Below, piece after piece: positions 8,127 to 16,535 of a stretch of DNA of 64,000 bases; positions within the stretch are counted from its first letter, which is position 1, and every line of letters begins with the position of its first letter. Under the pieces are notes generated by a model, which worked only from the letters and a program-made list of their open reading frames with translations, searched no databases and was not told where the DNA came from. The stretch spans positions 23,895 through 87,894 of the forward strand of contig LSSJ01000043.1 of assembly GCA_001595785.1 (NCBI GenBank). Direction: 5' to 3'. The DNA comes from Euryarchaeota archaeon SM23-78. GTDB lineage: Archaea > Nanobdellota > Nanobdellia > Woesearchaeales > SM23-78. Both the position numbers and the translations under genes were made by a program.

Positions 8127-8242
8127 AGTTTGCGCGACCGTCGTTGCCTGCAGATGCAACAACACCTTTTTTGGTGTTTTGCATGGCACGGCGGAGCTTT
8201 TGCGAACTTTTGCGAGCAAAAGCGGAGTAGGGCGCGCAAACT
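8127..8242. repeat. Intergenic imperfect palindrome, family A copy 2
   Basis: A 116-base element between pheS and pheT. The outer arms AGTTTGCGCG and CGCGCAAACT are a perfect 10-base inverted repeat. Inside are small hairpins (AACACC-n6-GGTGTT at 8161-8178; TTGC...GCAA around 8145-8160) and a core at 8181-8231 containing CGGCGGAGCTTTTGCGAAC and GCAAAAGCGGAGTAGG, shared with the copy at 5208. It ends 4 bases from the pheS stop, so it must be present in any pheS-pheT transcript. Confidence 0.75.
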
Positions 8243-8246
8243 GTTA

Positions 8247-9785
8247 TTATCTCATCCACTCCTTTATCTTTCTTACCTGTTTAAGATCATTCTTATACAA
8301 CTCTCTAATATCATTAATATTGAAAAACTCCATTATGATTCTGTCAAAGCCAGGACCCCATGCAAGCACAGGCACATCTATGCCTAGTAAGGGCTTTACA
8401 ACTTCTGGTCTGAATATGCCTGCCCCTCCAAGCTCTATCCACTCCTTTTTTACAGGATGAAAAATATCTATTTCTATACTGAATTCTGTGTAAGGAAAAT
8501 AACCAGGCCTGAACCTGGCTTTTTCATAACCCATTTTTTTAAAGAATTGTTTTAAGTATCCTAAGAGGTGTCTGAAATTTGCATTCTTGTCAACAACTAT
8601 GCCCTCTGTTTGGTTAAATTCAGCAAGATGAGACCAGTCAATGGTTTCATTCCTAAAACACCTGCCTAGTGCAAAGAATTTGGCTGGCAGCTCCTCTTTT
8701 TTTAACTTTGTAAGGGTTTGAGCTGACAAGCACGTTGTGTGTGTTCTTAACACATTCTTTTTTGCTTCTTCTTCATCCCATTTGTATTTCCAGCCTGTGC
8801 TTCCTGTTGTCCAACCAGTCTCATGGGTTTGCTTTACTGTTTCAACCAGTTTTTTATCAGGCAGTCTTCCTCTTGCAGGGTTCTTTATGAAAAAAGTGTC
8901 TTGCAAATCCCTCACAGGATGGTCTTGTGCTGTGAACAAAGCATCAAAATTCCAAAAAGAGGTCTGTACCAAGGTTCCTGTCATCTCTTTGAAACCCATG
9001 TCAAGCCAGATTCTCTTTGCATATTCTATTGCTTGGTTAACAAAGTGCTTTTTGCCTCTGATTATTCTTGGAACGTTTATCTTAACATCATAAGCCCTGA
9101 ACTCCTTGTTCTTCCAAGAACCTGTTTTGAGCATTGCAGGTGTTAGTTGTTCAATGGTCTTCTCTGGTCCAAGATTACTGGTGACTAATTTTTTTCCAGT
9201 ATTTGTGAGTATAACAAACCATTCTTTTTTTATAACAGGTTTAATCATGTCTTTTCGTTTTTTTAGGTTTTCAAATGCAAATTTTTCTTCATCCTTTAAC
9301 TTGCTAACATCAACTTCTTTTCCAGAGATTTTTTTCAAAAGCTTTTCTTCAAAGCTTCCTCTTTGCAAGAGTTTTCTGCCATTATCATTAATACTAACAA
9401 CCAGGCCCTTTCCTATATGGATGGATGCTTTGCCTTTTAAAAGACCAATACAGGCATTAATCTCTTCTTTTGAGAGTTTGGTTTCTTCTCTTATCTTATC
9501 CAGTAGCTTTGCCTTGTGCTTAATAGAGTTAAGAAAAACCAGTTCTGGCAAGCCTGTTTTCAAGGCCTTTTTACCATTCTCTCCTAGCACAAGCACTTCC
9601 TTAACATCCTCTTTTATTTTCAGGACTTGCTTGTTCTGCATCCATTGCAGAGCTCTCATAACCTCAACATCCTTAAGTCTGCTTTTCTTTACAAGCTCAG
9701 AAAAGATAGCGGTCTGCCTAAGCAAGGGAGCCACTCTTCTCTCAAGAGGATGCAAGGTCTTGATTAAGTCCTTGATGTCGTTCAT
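8247..9785 (-). CDS. pheS: Phenylalanyl-tRNA synthetase alpha subunit
   Basis: Catalytic class II subunit of PheRS. The N-terminal about 220 residues hold winged-helix tRNA-binding repeats. The catalytic core follows, with motif 1 around HFVNQAIEYAKRIWLDMGF, motif 2 FALGRCFRNETIDWSHLAEF and motif 3 LAWGPGFDRIIMEF near the C-terminus. Length (512) is normal for archaea. A TATA-like TTTTAAATACTT lies about 27 bases upstream. An inverted repeat AATAAC-n5-GTTATT (9786-9802) covers the presumed transcription start, so regulation there is possible. Confidence 0.95.
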   Translation of the reverse strand: MNDIKDLIKTLHPLERRVAPLLRQTAIFSELVKKSRLKDVEVMRALQWMQNKQVLKIKEDVKEVLVLGENGKKALKTGLPELVFLNSIKHKAKLLDKIREETKLSKEEINACIGLLKGKASIHIGKGLVVSINDNGRKLLQRGSFEEKLLKKISGKEVDVSKLKDEEKFAFENLKKRKDMIKPVIKKEWFVILTNTGKKLVTSNLGPEKTIEQLTPAMLKTGSWKNKEFRAYDVKINVPRIIRGKKHFVNQAIEYAKRIWLDMGFKEMTGTLVQTSFWNFDALFTAQDHPVRDLQDTFFIKNPARGRLPDKKLVETVKQTHETGWTTGSTGWKYKWDEEEAKKNVLRTHTTCLSAQTLTKLKKEELPAKFFALGRCFRNETIDWSHLAEFNQTEGIVVDKNANFRHLLGYLKQFFKKMGYEKARFRPGYFPYTEFSIEIDIFHPVKKEWIELGGAGIFRPEVVKPLLGIDVPVLAWGPGFDRIIMEFFNINDIRELYKNDLKQVRKIKEWMR

Positions 9786-9847
9786 AATAACGAGTTGTTA
9801 TTCGAGAAAGTATTTAAAAGTATTGGTTAAATTTGATTAGCTTTTAT

Positions 9848-11650
9848 CTATACATCAAGACGCACTTCATAGAGCTCAAGTAGGTGAGGAATCAAGCATT
9901 TGCTCCAGGTTTCATATTTCTCAAAGGCTTCTTTGTCTTTTATCAATTTATCAATTGGCATCATGCCTCCTGAGATAAAAGAGTCTTCTTTTGGCACCAC
10001 TTCTCCTTTAACATTTATAATAAAGATCAATCCAAAATGTACTCTATCAACAGGTTTGTCATATGCCATTAGGGTTCCTGCTAGTTTTGGCTCAGAAAAA
10101 GTGCCTTTTATATCTACTTCTTCTCTTATTACTTCTCGTTCAATACAGTTTTTTATGTATTCAGGACCATCTGTTTTGTTTATATGCCCTCCAACACCAA
10201 CAGAGTACTTACCAAAGAGCCTTTTATCACCATATTTTTTTATATCCTTGGCTCTTACATATGAAAACACGCGATTATTATTATCAAATAACGCCACATA
10301 AGGCACGGGTTGCAGGATTAGTTCATCAAATTCACAGTCATATCTTGACTGAAAGAACCCGTTTTCAATGACTTTGTAAAGAGCAGGTACTTTACTTGAT
10401 TCTAAGAATTCAAAACCAGATTTGCTGGTTCTAAAGCGATTTAGTATACTTGCGTTTTGGACCAGAACCAGTCTGTCTAGTTTCCTGTAGTTTCTGGCTG
10501 CAAAGTTGAAATCAAAGGGTTTAAAGAATTTTGGTGGGCGAGGACCGATTTGGTCATAATAATTAGAGCCTATTGAAGAGCCATATACTTTGTCAGGCAT
10601 AGCAGTTCTATAAAAATCTAATTTGCTTATGGGCATCTCATCAACTAGCTCCATGCTGGATAGCTCGTCAGATCTTACCTCAAACACAAGGTCGCCTTCA
10701 AAACCATTATCTATAAAGCCTGCGAAATGGAGAGGACCTGTTAAGCCTATGTGAGAATGACTTTTTAGTTCAACATTTAGGTGGCTTGGTATTTTTAGAA
10801 GTTCTTTTGAGCAAAATAAATAGTATTCTCCTCTTTTAATAGTAATTTTCTTATCGCTTTTTAGGGGTTCAAAAAACTCTTCTGCTTCATATTCATGTTT
10901 TTTTGCTAGATTAATTGGTTCTGGATTGTGCCTTGCCCTGAGCCCTATGATTCCTCCTGTGTATTCACCTCTAAAATCAAGATGTATTTGAAGAGTATCA
11001 GTTATCATGGGTGTTGTTGGAACCCTGGCTTTTTCTTTTTTTAAGTAGAGTAAGGGTGTTTTCTTAAATTCTTTTATAAGAGTTGAAGGACTCAAGGGAA
11101 AGGCGTGTCCTCTGAAAAGACGTATTTGGTTTAAGGAGAGCCCAGGATGGATGATTGCATTGAAGGCAAGGGGTTGTACCAGTAGCCACATGCTTAGCTC
11201 AGCATCTGTTTTGTACTGGGAGTTTATCTCATCAAAACAAGGATTATAATCTGCTAGCATGCGCGTGTTTAGAAATAATCTTCCAAAACTGCTTTTGGGT
11301 GAGGATTTCACGTGTTCTCCTTTTTTTAGAATTATTTTTTCTTCTAATGGGATTAGATAGGTAAAACCTTTTTTTATTTCAAAACCAGCACTAATGTTTT
11401 TTTTGCGTCTCTGTCTACCTGGTAAGTTCAAAAGGGTTTCATATATGCTCTGGTTCAATTGAGGTCTAAAAACTCCTTCAACCTCTGTGTCAAGGACAAA
11501 TAATTCCTCTCCAATAACTGGTTCAAAAGAGGAAGGCTGTATTCTATCCTCACTAAATGAAGGCACCAGAAGGGCGGGTTTCTCTGATAGAATCTTCTTT
11601 CTAATCTCCTGTGAAGTCAAGCAGGAGCCAAGCTTTTGTTCTAGACTCAT
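9848..11650 (-). CDS. dCTP deaminase (two-domain type) fused to a Nudix domain
   Basis: A 600-residue fusion. Residues 1 to about 370 resemble the long bacterial DCD type with two trimeric-dUTPase-like halves (QPSSFEPVIGEELFVL; LKSHSHIGLTGPLHFAGFID; GFEGDLVFEVRSDE), which deaminates dCTP towards dUMP/dTMP. Residues about 400-600 resemble the COG4112-type Nudix phosphoesterase (KYSVGVGGHINKTDG, then IEREVIREEVDI). The Nudix box has an extra residue between RE and EE. A nucleotide-pool role combining deamination with triphosphate hydrolysis is inferred. Short intergenic gaps separate it from pheS and the TrmB gene. Confidence 0.8.
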   Translation of the reverse strand: MSLEQKLGSCLTSQEIRKKILSEKPALLVPSFSEDRIQPSSFEPVIGEELFVLDTEVEGVFRPQLNQSIYETLLNLPGRQRRKKNISAGFEIKKGFTYLIPLEEKIILKKGEHVKSSPKSSFGRLFLNTRMLADYNPCFDEINSQYKTDAELSMWLLVQPLAFNAIIHPGLSLNQIRLFRGHAFPLSPSTLIKEFKKTPLLYLKKEKARVPTTPMITDTLQIHLDFRGEYTGGIIGLRARHNPEPINLAKKHEYEAEEFFEPLKSDKKITIKRGEYYLFCSKELLKIPSHLNVELKSHSHIGLTGPLHFAGFIDNGFEGDLVFEVRSDELSSMELVDEMPISKLDFYRTAMPDKVYGSSIGSNYYDQIGPRPPKFFKPFDFNFAARNYRKLDRLVLVQNASILNRFRTSKSGFEFLESSKVPALYKVIENGFFQSRYDCEFDELILQPVPYVALFDNNNRVFSYVRAKDIKKYGDKRLFGKYSVGVGGHINKTDGPEYIKNCIEREVIREEVDIKGTFSEPKLAGTLMAYDKPVDRVHFGLIFIINVKGEVVPKEDSFISGGMMPIDKLIKDKEAFEKYETWSKCLIPHLLELYEVRLDV

Positions 11651-11765
11651 TAAGAAGGAGTATTTTAGATTATATTAAATATGTTTCTATTACAGGGTAG
11701 TCCTGAATCTTGTTAAGAATAAAAAAAGAATAAGAAAAAGTTTAAAAAAATAAAAAATTATTTAC

Positions 11766-12578
11766 TTAAGCCTTAGCCTTCTTCTTCATAGCCTTCCATG
11801 CCAGTTCAAACATTTCTTCAAGTGCTTTTGCAAAGAAGGGCGTATTTATCCAAATACCTATGTCATAGGTTGGGTGTACGTCTGAGTCATCCATTATCAT
11901 GAAAATCAGTTCTTTGCCGTCTACTATCACAAACCTAGCTTTTGAGTTGGTGTGTCTTACATCTGCCACGCCTGATAAGTCTTTTGCTGCTTTTTCTGCT
12001 TCCTTGGTTGTGATAGGCGCAGCAACCCTTATCTTTACCCCTCTTTTTTTTATTTGTTCAAACACAGGCTTTAGTCCTTCAACCTTTCTTACCAAGCCCT
12101 GGGCTGTGGTCATAATGGTTACTGTATCTTCAGCATTTCTTATGGTTAGTTCCAGGTGGTTGTATAGGTTATGCCTGCCTTTTAATGAACCTGATAGGTC
12201 AGCAGGTTCTATTAACTCAACCCCTTGGGTGTGCAGAGAATTAAGCTCTTGGATAACATCAGTCTTTTTCAGCTCTTCTAGTCTATTCACTCTTTCCTCT
12301 GCTTCTACCTTCATGTTCTTTTTTACTCGCTCTACCACTTCTTTAGGTGACACAGCGATATATTTTATTGGTTTGCCAAGCTTCATCACTACAAATCCTT
12401 TTTTCTCTAGGCTTTCTAATATATCGTAGCTCCTGCTTCTTGGCACATTGGCTATGTCGCTTAGCTCGCCTGCAGTACTCACCCCTCTTGAGAGAAGAGC
12501 AGTCCATATCTTAACCTCATAGAGGTTTAGCCCAAAGTATCTTCTTAACTTTGTCAGAAACTCCTCTTTTACTATCAT
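11766..12578 (-). CDS. TrmB-family transcriptional regulator
   Basis: A 270-residue regulator. The N-terminal winged helix (FGLNLYEVKIWTALLSRGVS; NVPRSRSYDILESLEKKGFV) matches TrmB. A coiled linker (residues 80-110) and a phospholipase-D-like effector domain (TIMTTAQGLVRKVEGLKPVF; KARFVIVDGKELIFMIMDD) follow. TrmB proteins usually sense sugars, but no sugar transporter is adjacent. The promoter shows direct AAATAGTA repeats flanking a TATA box at about 12630-12655, which could be autoregulatory sites. GGGGAGGTAGTGAAATG gives a strong ribosome-binding site. Confidence 0.88.
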   Translation of the reverse strand: MIVKEEFLTKLRRYFGLNLYEVKIWTALLSRGVSTAGELSDIANVPRSRSYDILESLEKKGFVVMKLGKPIKYIAVSPKEVVERVKKNMKVEAEERVNRLEELKKTDVIQELNSLHTQGVELIEPADLSGSLKGRHNLYNHLELTIRNAEDTVTIMTTAQGLVRKVEGLKPVFEQIKKRGVKIRVAAPITTKEAEKAAKDLSGVADVRHTNSKARFVIVDGKELIFMIMDDSDVHPTYDIGIWINTPFFAKALEEMFELAWKAMKKKAKA

Positions 12579-12728
12579 TTCACTACCTCCCCAAAGTAGG
12601 TTCGATCACCCCTTTTTGATACAGAAAACCCATAACTACTATTTATATGTTACTATTTTTTACACTCATTCGATAGTTGCAAATTCAGGGTTTTAAATCA
12701 TAGTAGAAGAGTATACCAAAATGTATGT

Positions 12729-13577
12729 TTATTTGGTTAGAACATAAAAGCTTTCGCCTGGTATCTCAAAAACCTTTATCTTAAAACCTATTTTTTTTAC
12801 TAGTTTTTCAAACCAAGCCCTTCTATCCTTATGTATAGCCTTCTTACCTCCTATGCTCTTGGTTGAGAATGAGACAACTATATCTTTTGCTTTAATATTC
12901 TTCAAAATTCGCTCACTGACATTTCTCTTAACAGTTTCCAAGGAGTCAAGGGTTTTTAATAATAATACCAAATCATCTTTTTTTATAACCCCCTCAATCT
13001 CAAAGAGATTGCTCTTAATTAAATCTATTTTTTTTATTTGTCCTTTTATTCCTATTATTTCAAAATACTCTTTTATAAACTCCAAATCTTTTTCAGCCAA
13101 GTCACAAGCAATATATTCTGGTTTGCATCCAAGATAAGGATAGCTAAAAGGGTTTAAGCCGCAAGCCAAGTCAATAATTCTTTTTGGTGTTCCTATTATT
13201 TCAAAGATTTTTTTATAAACAACAAGATAATATGGAAGCCTCTCCTTGGTTGATTTGTGCAGCGCTAATATTTTATTATGATTCTCTAGAGAAGGATTTT
13301 TTTTAAGCTCATCTAATAGCTTAGGCAACTTGTCATAACCCTTAAGAATAAAAACCCCGTATATCTCTCTGAGCTCTGCTCTTATATTCTTGATTAATGC
13401 CTTATACTCCTTGGAACGCCGAAGGCGCACATAAGCTTCTTTTTTTATTTTTTCCCTAATTTCCTTATGCGTACCAACATACTTCCTTACTTTCTCCTTT
13501 ACAAACTCTTGATTCAAATTTCTTAGCTCTTTTTTTGCAAGAACATCCTTAACTATCACGCCTGTTACGTCTTCCAT
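12729..13577 (-). CDS. FmrO/ArmA-family 16S rRNA methyltransferase-like protein
   Basis: A 282-residue protein of the FmrO family, known for bacterial aminoglycoside-resistance methyltransferases (ArmA, Rmt, Kgm) acting on 16S rRNA G1405. A helical N-terminal domain of about 120 residues precedes the AdoMet site RIIDLACGLNPFSYPYL. Family motifs VLLLKTLDSLE and VVSFSTKSIGGKK are present. It overlaps the pelota gene by 13 bases on the same strand, suggesting translational coupling and a ribosome-related job. Whether it methylates the same nucleotide in an archaeon is unknown. Confidence 0.8.
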   Translation of the reverse strand: MEDVTGVIVKDVLAKKELRNLNQEFVKEKVRKYVGTHKEIREKIKKEAYVRLRRSKEYKALIKNIRAELREIYGVFILKGYDKLPKLLDELKKNPSLENHNKILALHKSTKERLPYYLVVYKKIFEIIGTPKRIIDLACGLNPFSYPYLGCKPEYIACDLAEKDLEFIKEYFEIIGIKGQIKKIDLIKSNLFEIEGVIKKDDLVLLLKTLDSLETVKRNVSERILKNIKAKDIVVSFSTKSIGGKKAIHKDRRAWFEKLVKKIGFKIKVFEIPGESFYVLTK

Positions 13578-14614
13578 CTTAGAATACCAGCAATCCCACC
13601 TAAACCAATAAGTTTTTTCTCAGCTTCTTCTGTGCTAAGAATATGCACTTTGGCCTTCATCTTCTCAGCAAGCTTCATCAATCCTTCTACTTCTTTATGC
13701 TTATTTTTTTCCCTGCATTCATGCAGGAATTCATAGCTCACCAGCAGCTCTTTTACTGCTCCTACCTCTATCTTTTCCTTGCAATCAGCTAAACCATAGC
13801 AGGCTTCATCCTTTGAAATGGATTTTAGTAATGTCTCAATTATTCCTAACTCTTTGGTTGCTCTATCACTCTCAAGCACCTTGAAGAGCTCAGGTCTTTG
13901 CAGTACTTCCTGAATAGCAGTCTCCTTAATATCTGAGCATGTTGAAAGAGTAATTTTTTCTTTTAAATCCTCAGACATCTCCTTCATTAAGTACTCCTTC
14001 CAAAAGCTAGGGCTAGCTACAATTATGTTCTGAGGCTCAAACCTCTTATTATATTCTTTTAATTTCTCAATTATTTCTATATAAAAATTTTTTTTACCAC
14101 CACTCTCAACACTTTTCTTAGCAACCTCTCCTTTTAGAGTTGCCAACACCTCATGGCCTTGGTGTTTTAGCATGGCAAAGAGGGCTTCTTCCCTGTCCAT
14201 CAACACCATCAAGATTTTTGTTTTTAACTTTTGGGTTGCTTCTTTTAACTTTTCAAGCTGATATCCCAACCACTCCTCTTTTTTAATGGTTATAATACTG
14301 CCTGGCTCAACATTAAAGGTGTGATGAGAGCCTCTTGGCACATCATCAGGGCCCTGCAGAATAATTCCGCCAATTCTTAGGTTGTCTGAGTATTTATGAA
14401 ACTCAACCTTTTCAACCTTAACCTCTAAAAAAACACTTTTTCTAGTAACTGCTTGTTTTCTCTCACCCTCCTTACCAATCTTAATTTTTCTCTCAGTCTT
14501 GCCCTTTACACTATCATCTACATTGATGACCTGGCTTAAAAACCAGAGGTCTTCTGGATTATTAATTTTAACTGTTACTTCTCCCTGACGCAGATTTTTC
14601 TTTATTATTTGCAT
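13565..14614 (-). CDS. pelA: Pelota/Dom34 ribosome rescue factor
   Basis: Archaeal pelota, an eRF1-like protein that splits stalled ribosomes with aEF1A/ABCE1. MQIIKKNLRQGEVTVKINNP begins the Sm-like N-terminal domain. The central domain carries EALFAMLKHQGHEVL, and the C-terminal domain ends IGLGGIAGILRWKT. A longer frame to 14677 exists, but the added 21 residues are basic and non-homologous, and the pelota family starts at MxII, so ATG 14614 is chosen. The overlap with the rRNA methyltransferase gene links the two. Confidence 0.93.
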   Translation of the reverse strand: MQIIKKNLRQGEVTVKINNPEDLWFLSQVINVDDSVKGKTERKIKIGKEGERKQAVTRKSVFLEVKVEKVEFHKYSDNLRIGGIILQGPDDVPRGSHHTFNVEPGSIITIKKEEWLGYQLEKLKEATQKLKTKILMVLMDREEALFAMLKHQGHEVLATLKGEVAKKSVESGGKKNFYIEIIEKLKEYNKRFEPQNIIVASPSFWKEYLMKEMSEDLKEKITLSTCSDIKETAIQEVLQRPELFKVLESDRATKELGIIETLLKSISKDEACYGLADCKEKIEVGAVKELLVSYEFLHECREKNKHKEVEGLMKLAEKMKAKVHILSTEEAEKKLIGLGGIAGILRWKT

Positions 14615-14718
14615 GTTCTTATTTAGGTGCTTTTTTAGTATATATAATGTTTTTTGTTTTCTAGAATTAGGTTTCATAACAGTTATAGATACAAAGACCC
14701 TTCTTCTTTTTGATTAGA

Positions 14719-15162
14719 ATGGGTGAAAAAGATTTAAGATTCTTTATTGTGGCTGATAAATATGATATTTGTTTAACATTGATAAGACCTATAAGAAGAA
14801 AGGATGAACTCTTAACAGGTTCTTTAGACCAGGTTTTAAAATTTGTTAGTAATAAGGAAGTAGAGACCTACTCTACAGGATTCTTTTTTTATCACTGGCT
14901 TGAGCTCTTAAGCAGGGATGTTTTTAATACTGATCATGAGTATGGATTTGCAACAGAAGAATTAGCAAAGCACAGGCAAAACCTTTCTCAACCCTGGTTT
15001 ATGGTTTTTAGCGATGGTTCTAAGTCTAAGGATCCTCCTCCTCCTTTTCAAATACGACCATACTTTTTCGCAGATGAACTGCAAAGTTATTATGCCAAAA
15101 TCAAGGATGGAAGGATTTCTAATCTTGTAGAGTTTTACAGGAAAATAGGATATGTACCTTAA
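14719..15162 (+). CDS. Hypothetical protein
   Basis: A 147-residue soluble protein with no family I recognise. It is rich in aromatic residues (STGFFFYHWLELLSRDVF; DPPPPFQIRPYFFADE) and has no membrane segment. The ATG at 14719 follows TTTTTGATTAGA, a leader seen before other starts here; the in-frame TTG at 14710 is not favoured. It is transcribed divergently from pelA and leads into the envelope locus. Function unknown. Confidence 0.6.
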   Translation: MGEKDLRFFIVADKYDICLTLIRPIRRKDELLTGSLDQVLKFVSNKEVETYSTGFFFYHWLELLSRDVFNTDHEYGFATEELAKHRQNLSQPWFMVFSDGSKSKDPPPPFQIRPYFFADELQSYYAKIKDGRISNLVEFYRKIGYVP

Positions 15163-15285
15163 AATTGAATAATGCCTTTTCATCTTCTTAAATGTGGAAA
15201 TTGTTGAAATTGTTACTAATTATAAGTTCAAATCTATTAGGAATAACCAATAAATTTATATATCTCAATTATTAAGAAGGTGATT

Positions 15286-16473
15286 ATGAGTAGATGGAAA
15301 TCTAGGCGAGGGCAATCAGCTACTAATGCAGGCGTTACAATTATTTTAATAGCTGTTGTTATTGTAATGTATATTCTGTTTATCTCTCCTGAGGACAGGG
15401 CAAAGTTGTTGGGTGAGGAACCTCCAGGCCCAGGACCAGGCCCTACTCCAGGGGTTAAGCAGGTGCTTTTGTCTAGCACTCCAGGCAGGCTTTATGCTCC
15501 CGGGATTAATATGTTTGAGCACACCATGCCTTCTTTTATGGTGTTCACAGTTACTAATGCTGATGAGCTTAAGAGAGCAGAATCCTTATATATCAAGAAC
15601 TCTGCTTTTAGTGACAAGTCTGAGGAATTAATCTTTTTTTATGACCCTATTACCACAGCTGATGTAAAGCTTTCTTTTAATGTTAAGAAGTTCTCTGGCA
15701 GATTAATTATTTGGCTTAATGAATATAAATTATTTGAAAGCGAGGTAACAGATGCAAGTCCGCTTCCGATTAGTCTGCCAAGAGACTATCTAAAAACCAA
15801 GAACAGCTTGGTGTTCTCTGTTTCAAGTCCAGGCGCAGCTTTTTGGCGTGTTAATGAGTATGAGTTGAATAATATATTAATATCAGGCAAGATTACTGAT
15901 TACTCTGGTGCCATGGCAGAGCAGCACTTCTCTATTGGTGAGTCCGAGTTTGAGAATCTTGAAAGAGCTGTTTTTGAATTTATTCCTGACTGTGCTCCTA
16001 GAGAACAAGGAATTCTGTATTTACACATTAATAATAGGTTAATATTTACCAGCCCTCCTGATTGCGGTGTTAAGAGCAGCATTGAGATTAGTAAGGAGTT
16101 TCTTAAGCCAGGAGATAATGTGCTTGTAGCCTCAACCAATACAGGCGCTTTTCTTATAGATATGCCTAAGGTTACTACTTTCCTTAAAGAGATTGACCAG
16201 CCTCCTTTTTATTTTAATGTTAATCCTGCTTTATATGACGCCATGTACTTTGGTGAGAGAGGCATTGTCCTTACGCTTAGATTCACTGATACTACAAGTG
16301 TTAAGCGCGCCACAATCGAGATTAATGGTTACAAAACCTTTTTTGAAACCCAAGACATGATTTATCAGACTTTTATAGACCCAGAGTTCCTAATGATAGG
16401 CCCGAACTCAGTTAAGATAGTCCCTCAAGCAGATCCTATTGATGTTGTTGAGCTGAGAATAGATGTTGTTTGA
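15286..16473 (+). CDS. Membrane-anchored exoprotein with class III (pilin-like) N-terminus
   Basis: A 395-residue extracytoplasmic protein. The N-terminus RRGQSATNAG followed by about 20 hydrophobic residues (VTIILIAVVIVMYILFI) resembles archaeal type IV pilin/archaellin precursors, where prepilin peptidase cuts before Q. A Pro/Gly linker (PPGPGPGPTPGV, near residue 45) leads into repeated beta-rich domains (SFNVKKFSGRLIIWLNEYKL; YLHINNRLIF; TIEINGYKTF) that look like three tandem beta-sandwich modules. ATG 15286 follows AAGGTGATT; the GTG at 15280 is part of that site. It is the first gene of the envelope locus and has a TATA box near 15255. Confidence 0.65.
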   Translation: MSRWKSRRGQSATNAGVTIILIAVVIVMYILFISPEDRAKLLGEEPPGPGPGPTPGVKQVLLSSTPGRLYAPGINMFEHTMPSFMVFTVTNADELKRAESLYIKNSAFSDKSEELIFFYDPITTADVKLSFNVKKFSGRLIIWLNEYKLFESEVTDASPLPISLPRDYLKTKNSLVFSVSSPGAAFWRVNEYELNNILISGKITDYSGAMAEQHFSIGESEFENLERAVFEFIPDCAPREQGILYLHINNRLIFTSPPDCGVKSSIEISKEFLKPGDNVLVASTNTGAFLIDMPKVTTFLKEIDQPPFYFNVNPALYDAMYFGERGIVLTLRFTDTTSVKRATIEINGYKTFFETQDMIYQTFIDPEFLMIGPNSVKIVPQADPIDVVELRIDVV

Positions 16474-16535
16474 TTATTCTTTATCATTGAAAAAAGAGGA
16501 TTTTAATTGTTTGAACATAATAGTGAAGCTAGAAA

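Noticed and set aside
8140..8246. Attenuator or riboswitch controlling pheT
   Set aside because: The hairpins belong to a repeat element also found between rpl34e and rpl14e, so gene-specific control is not supported.
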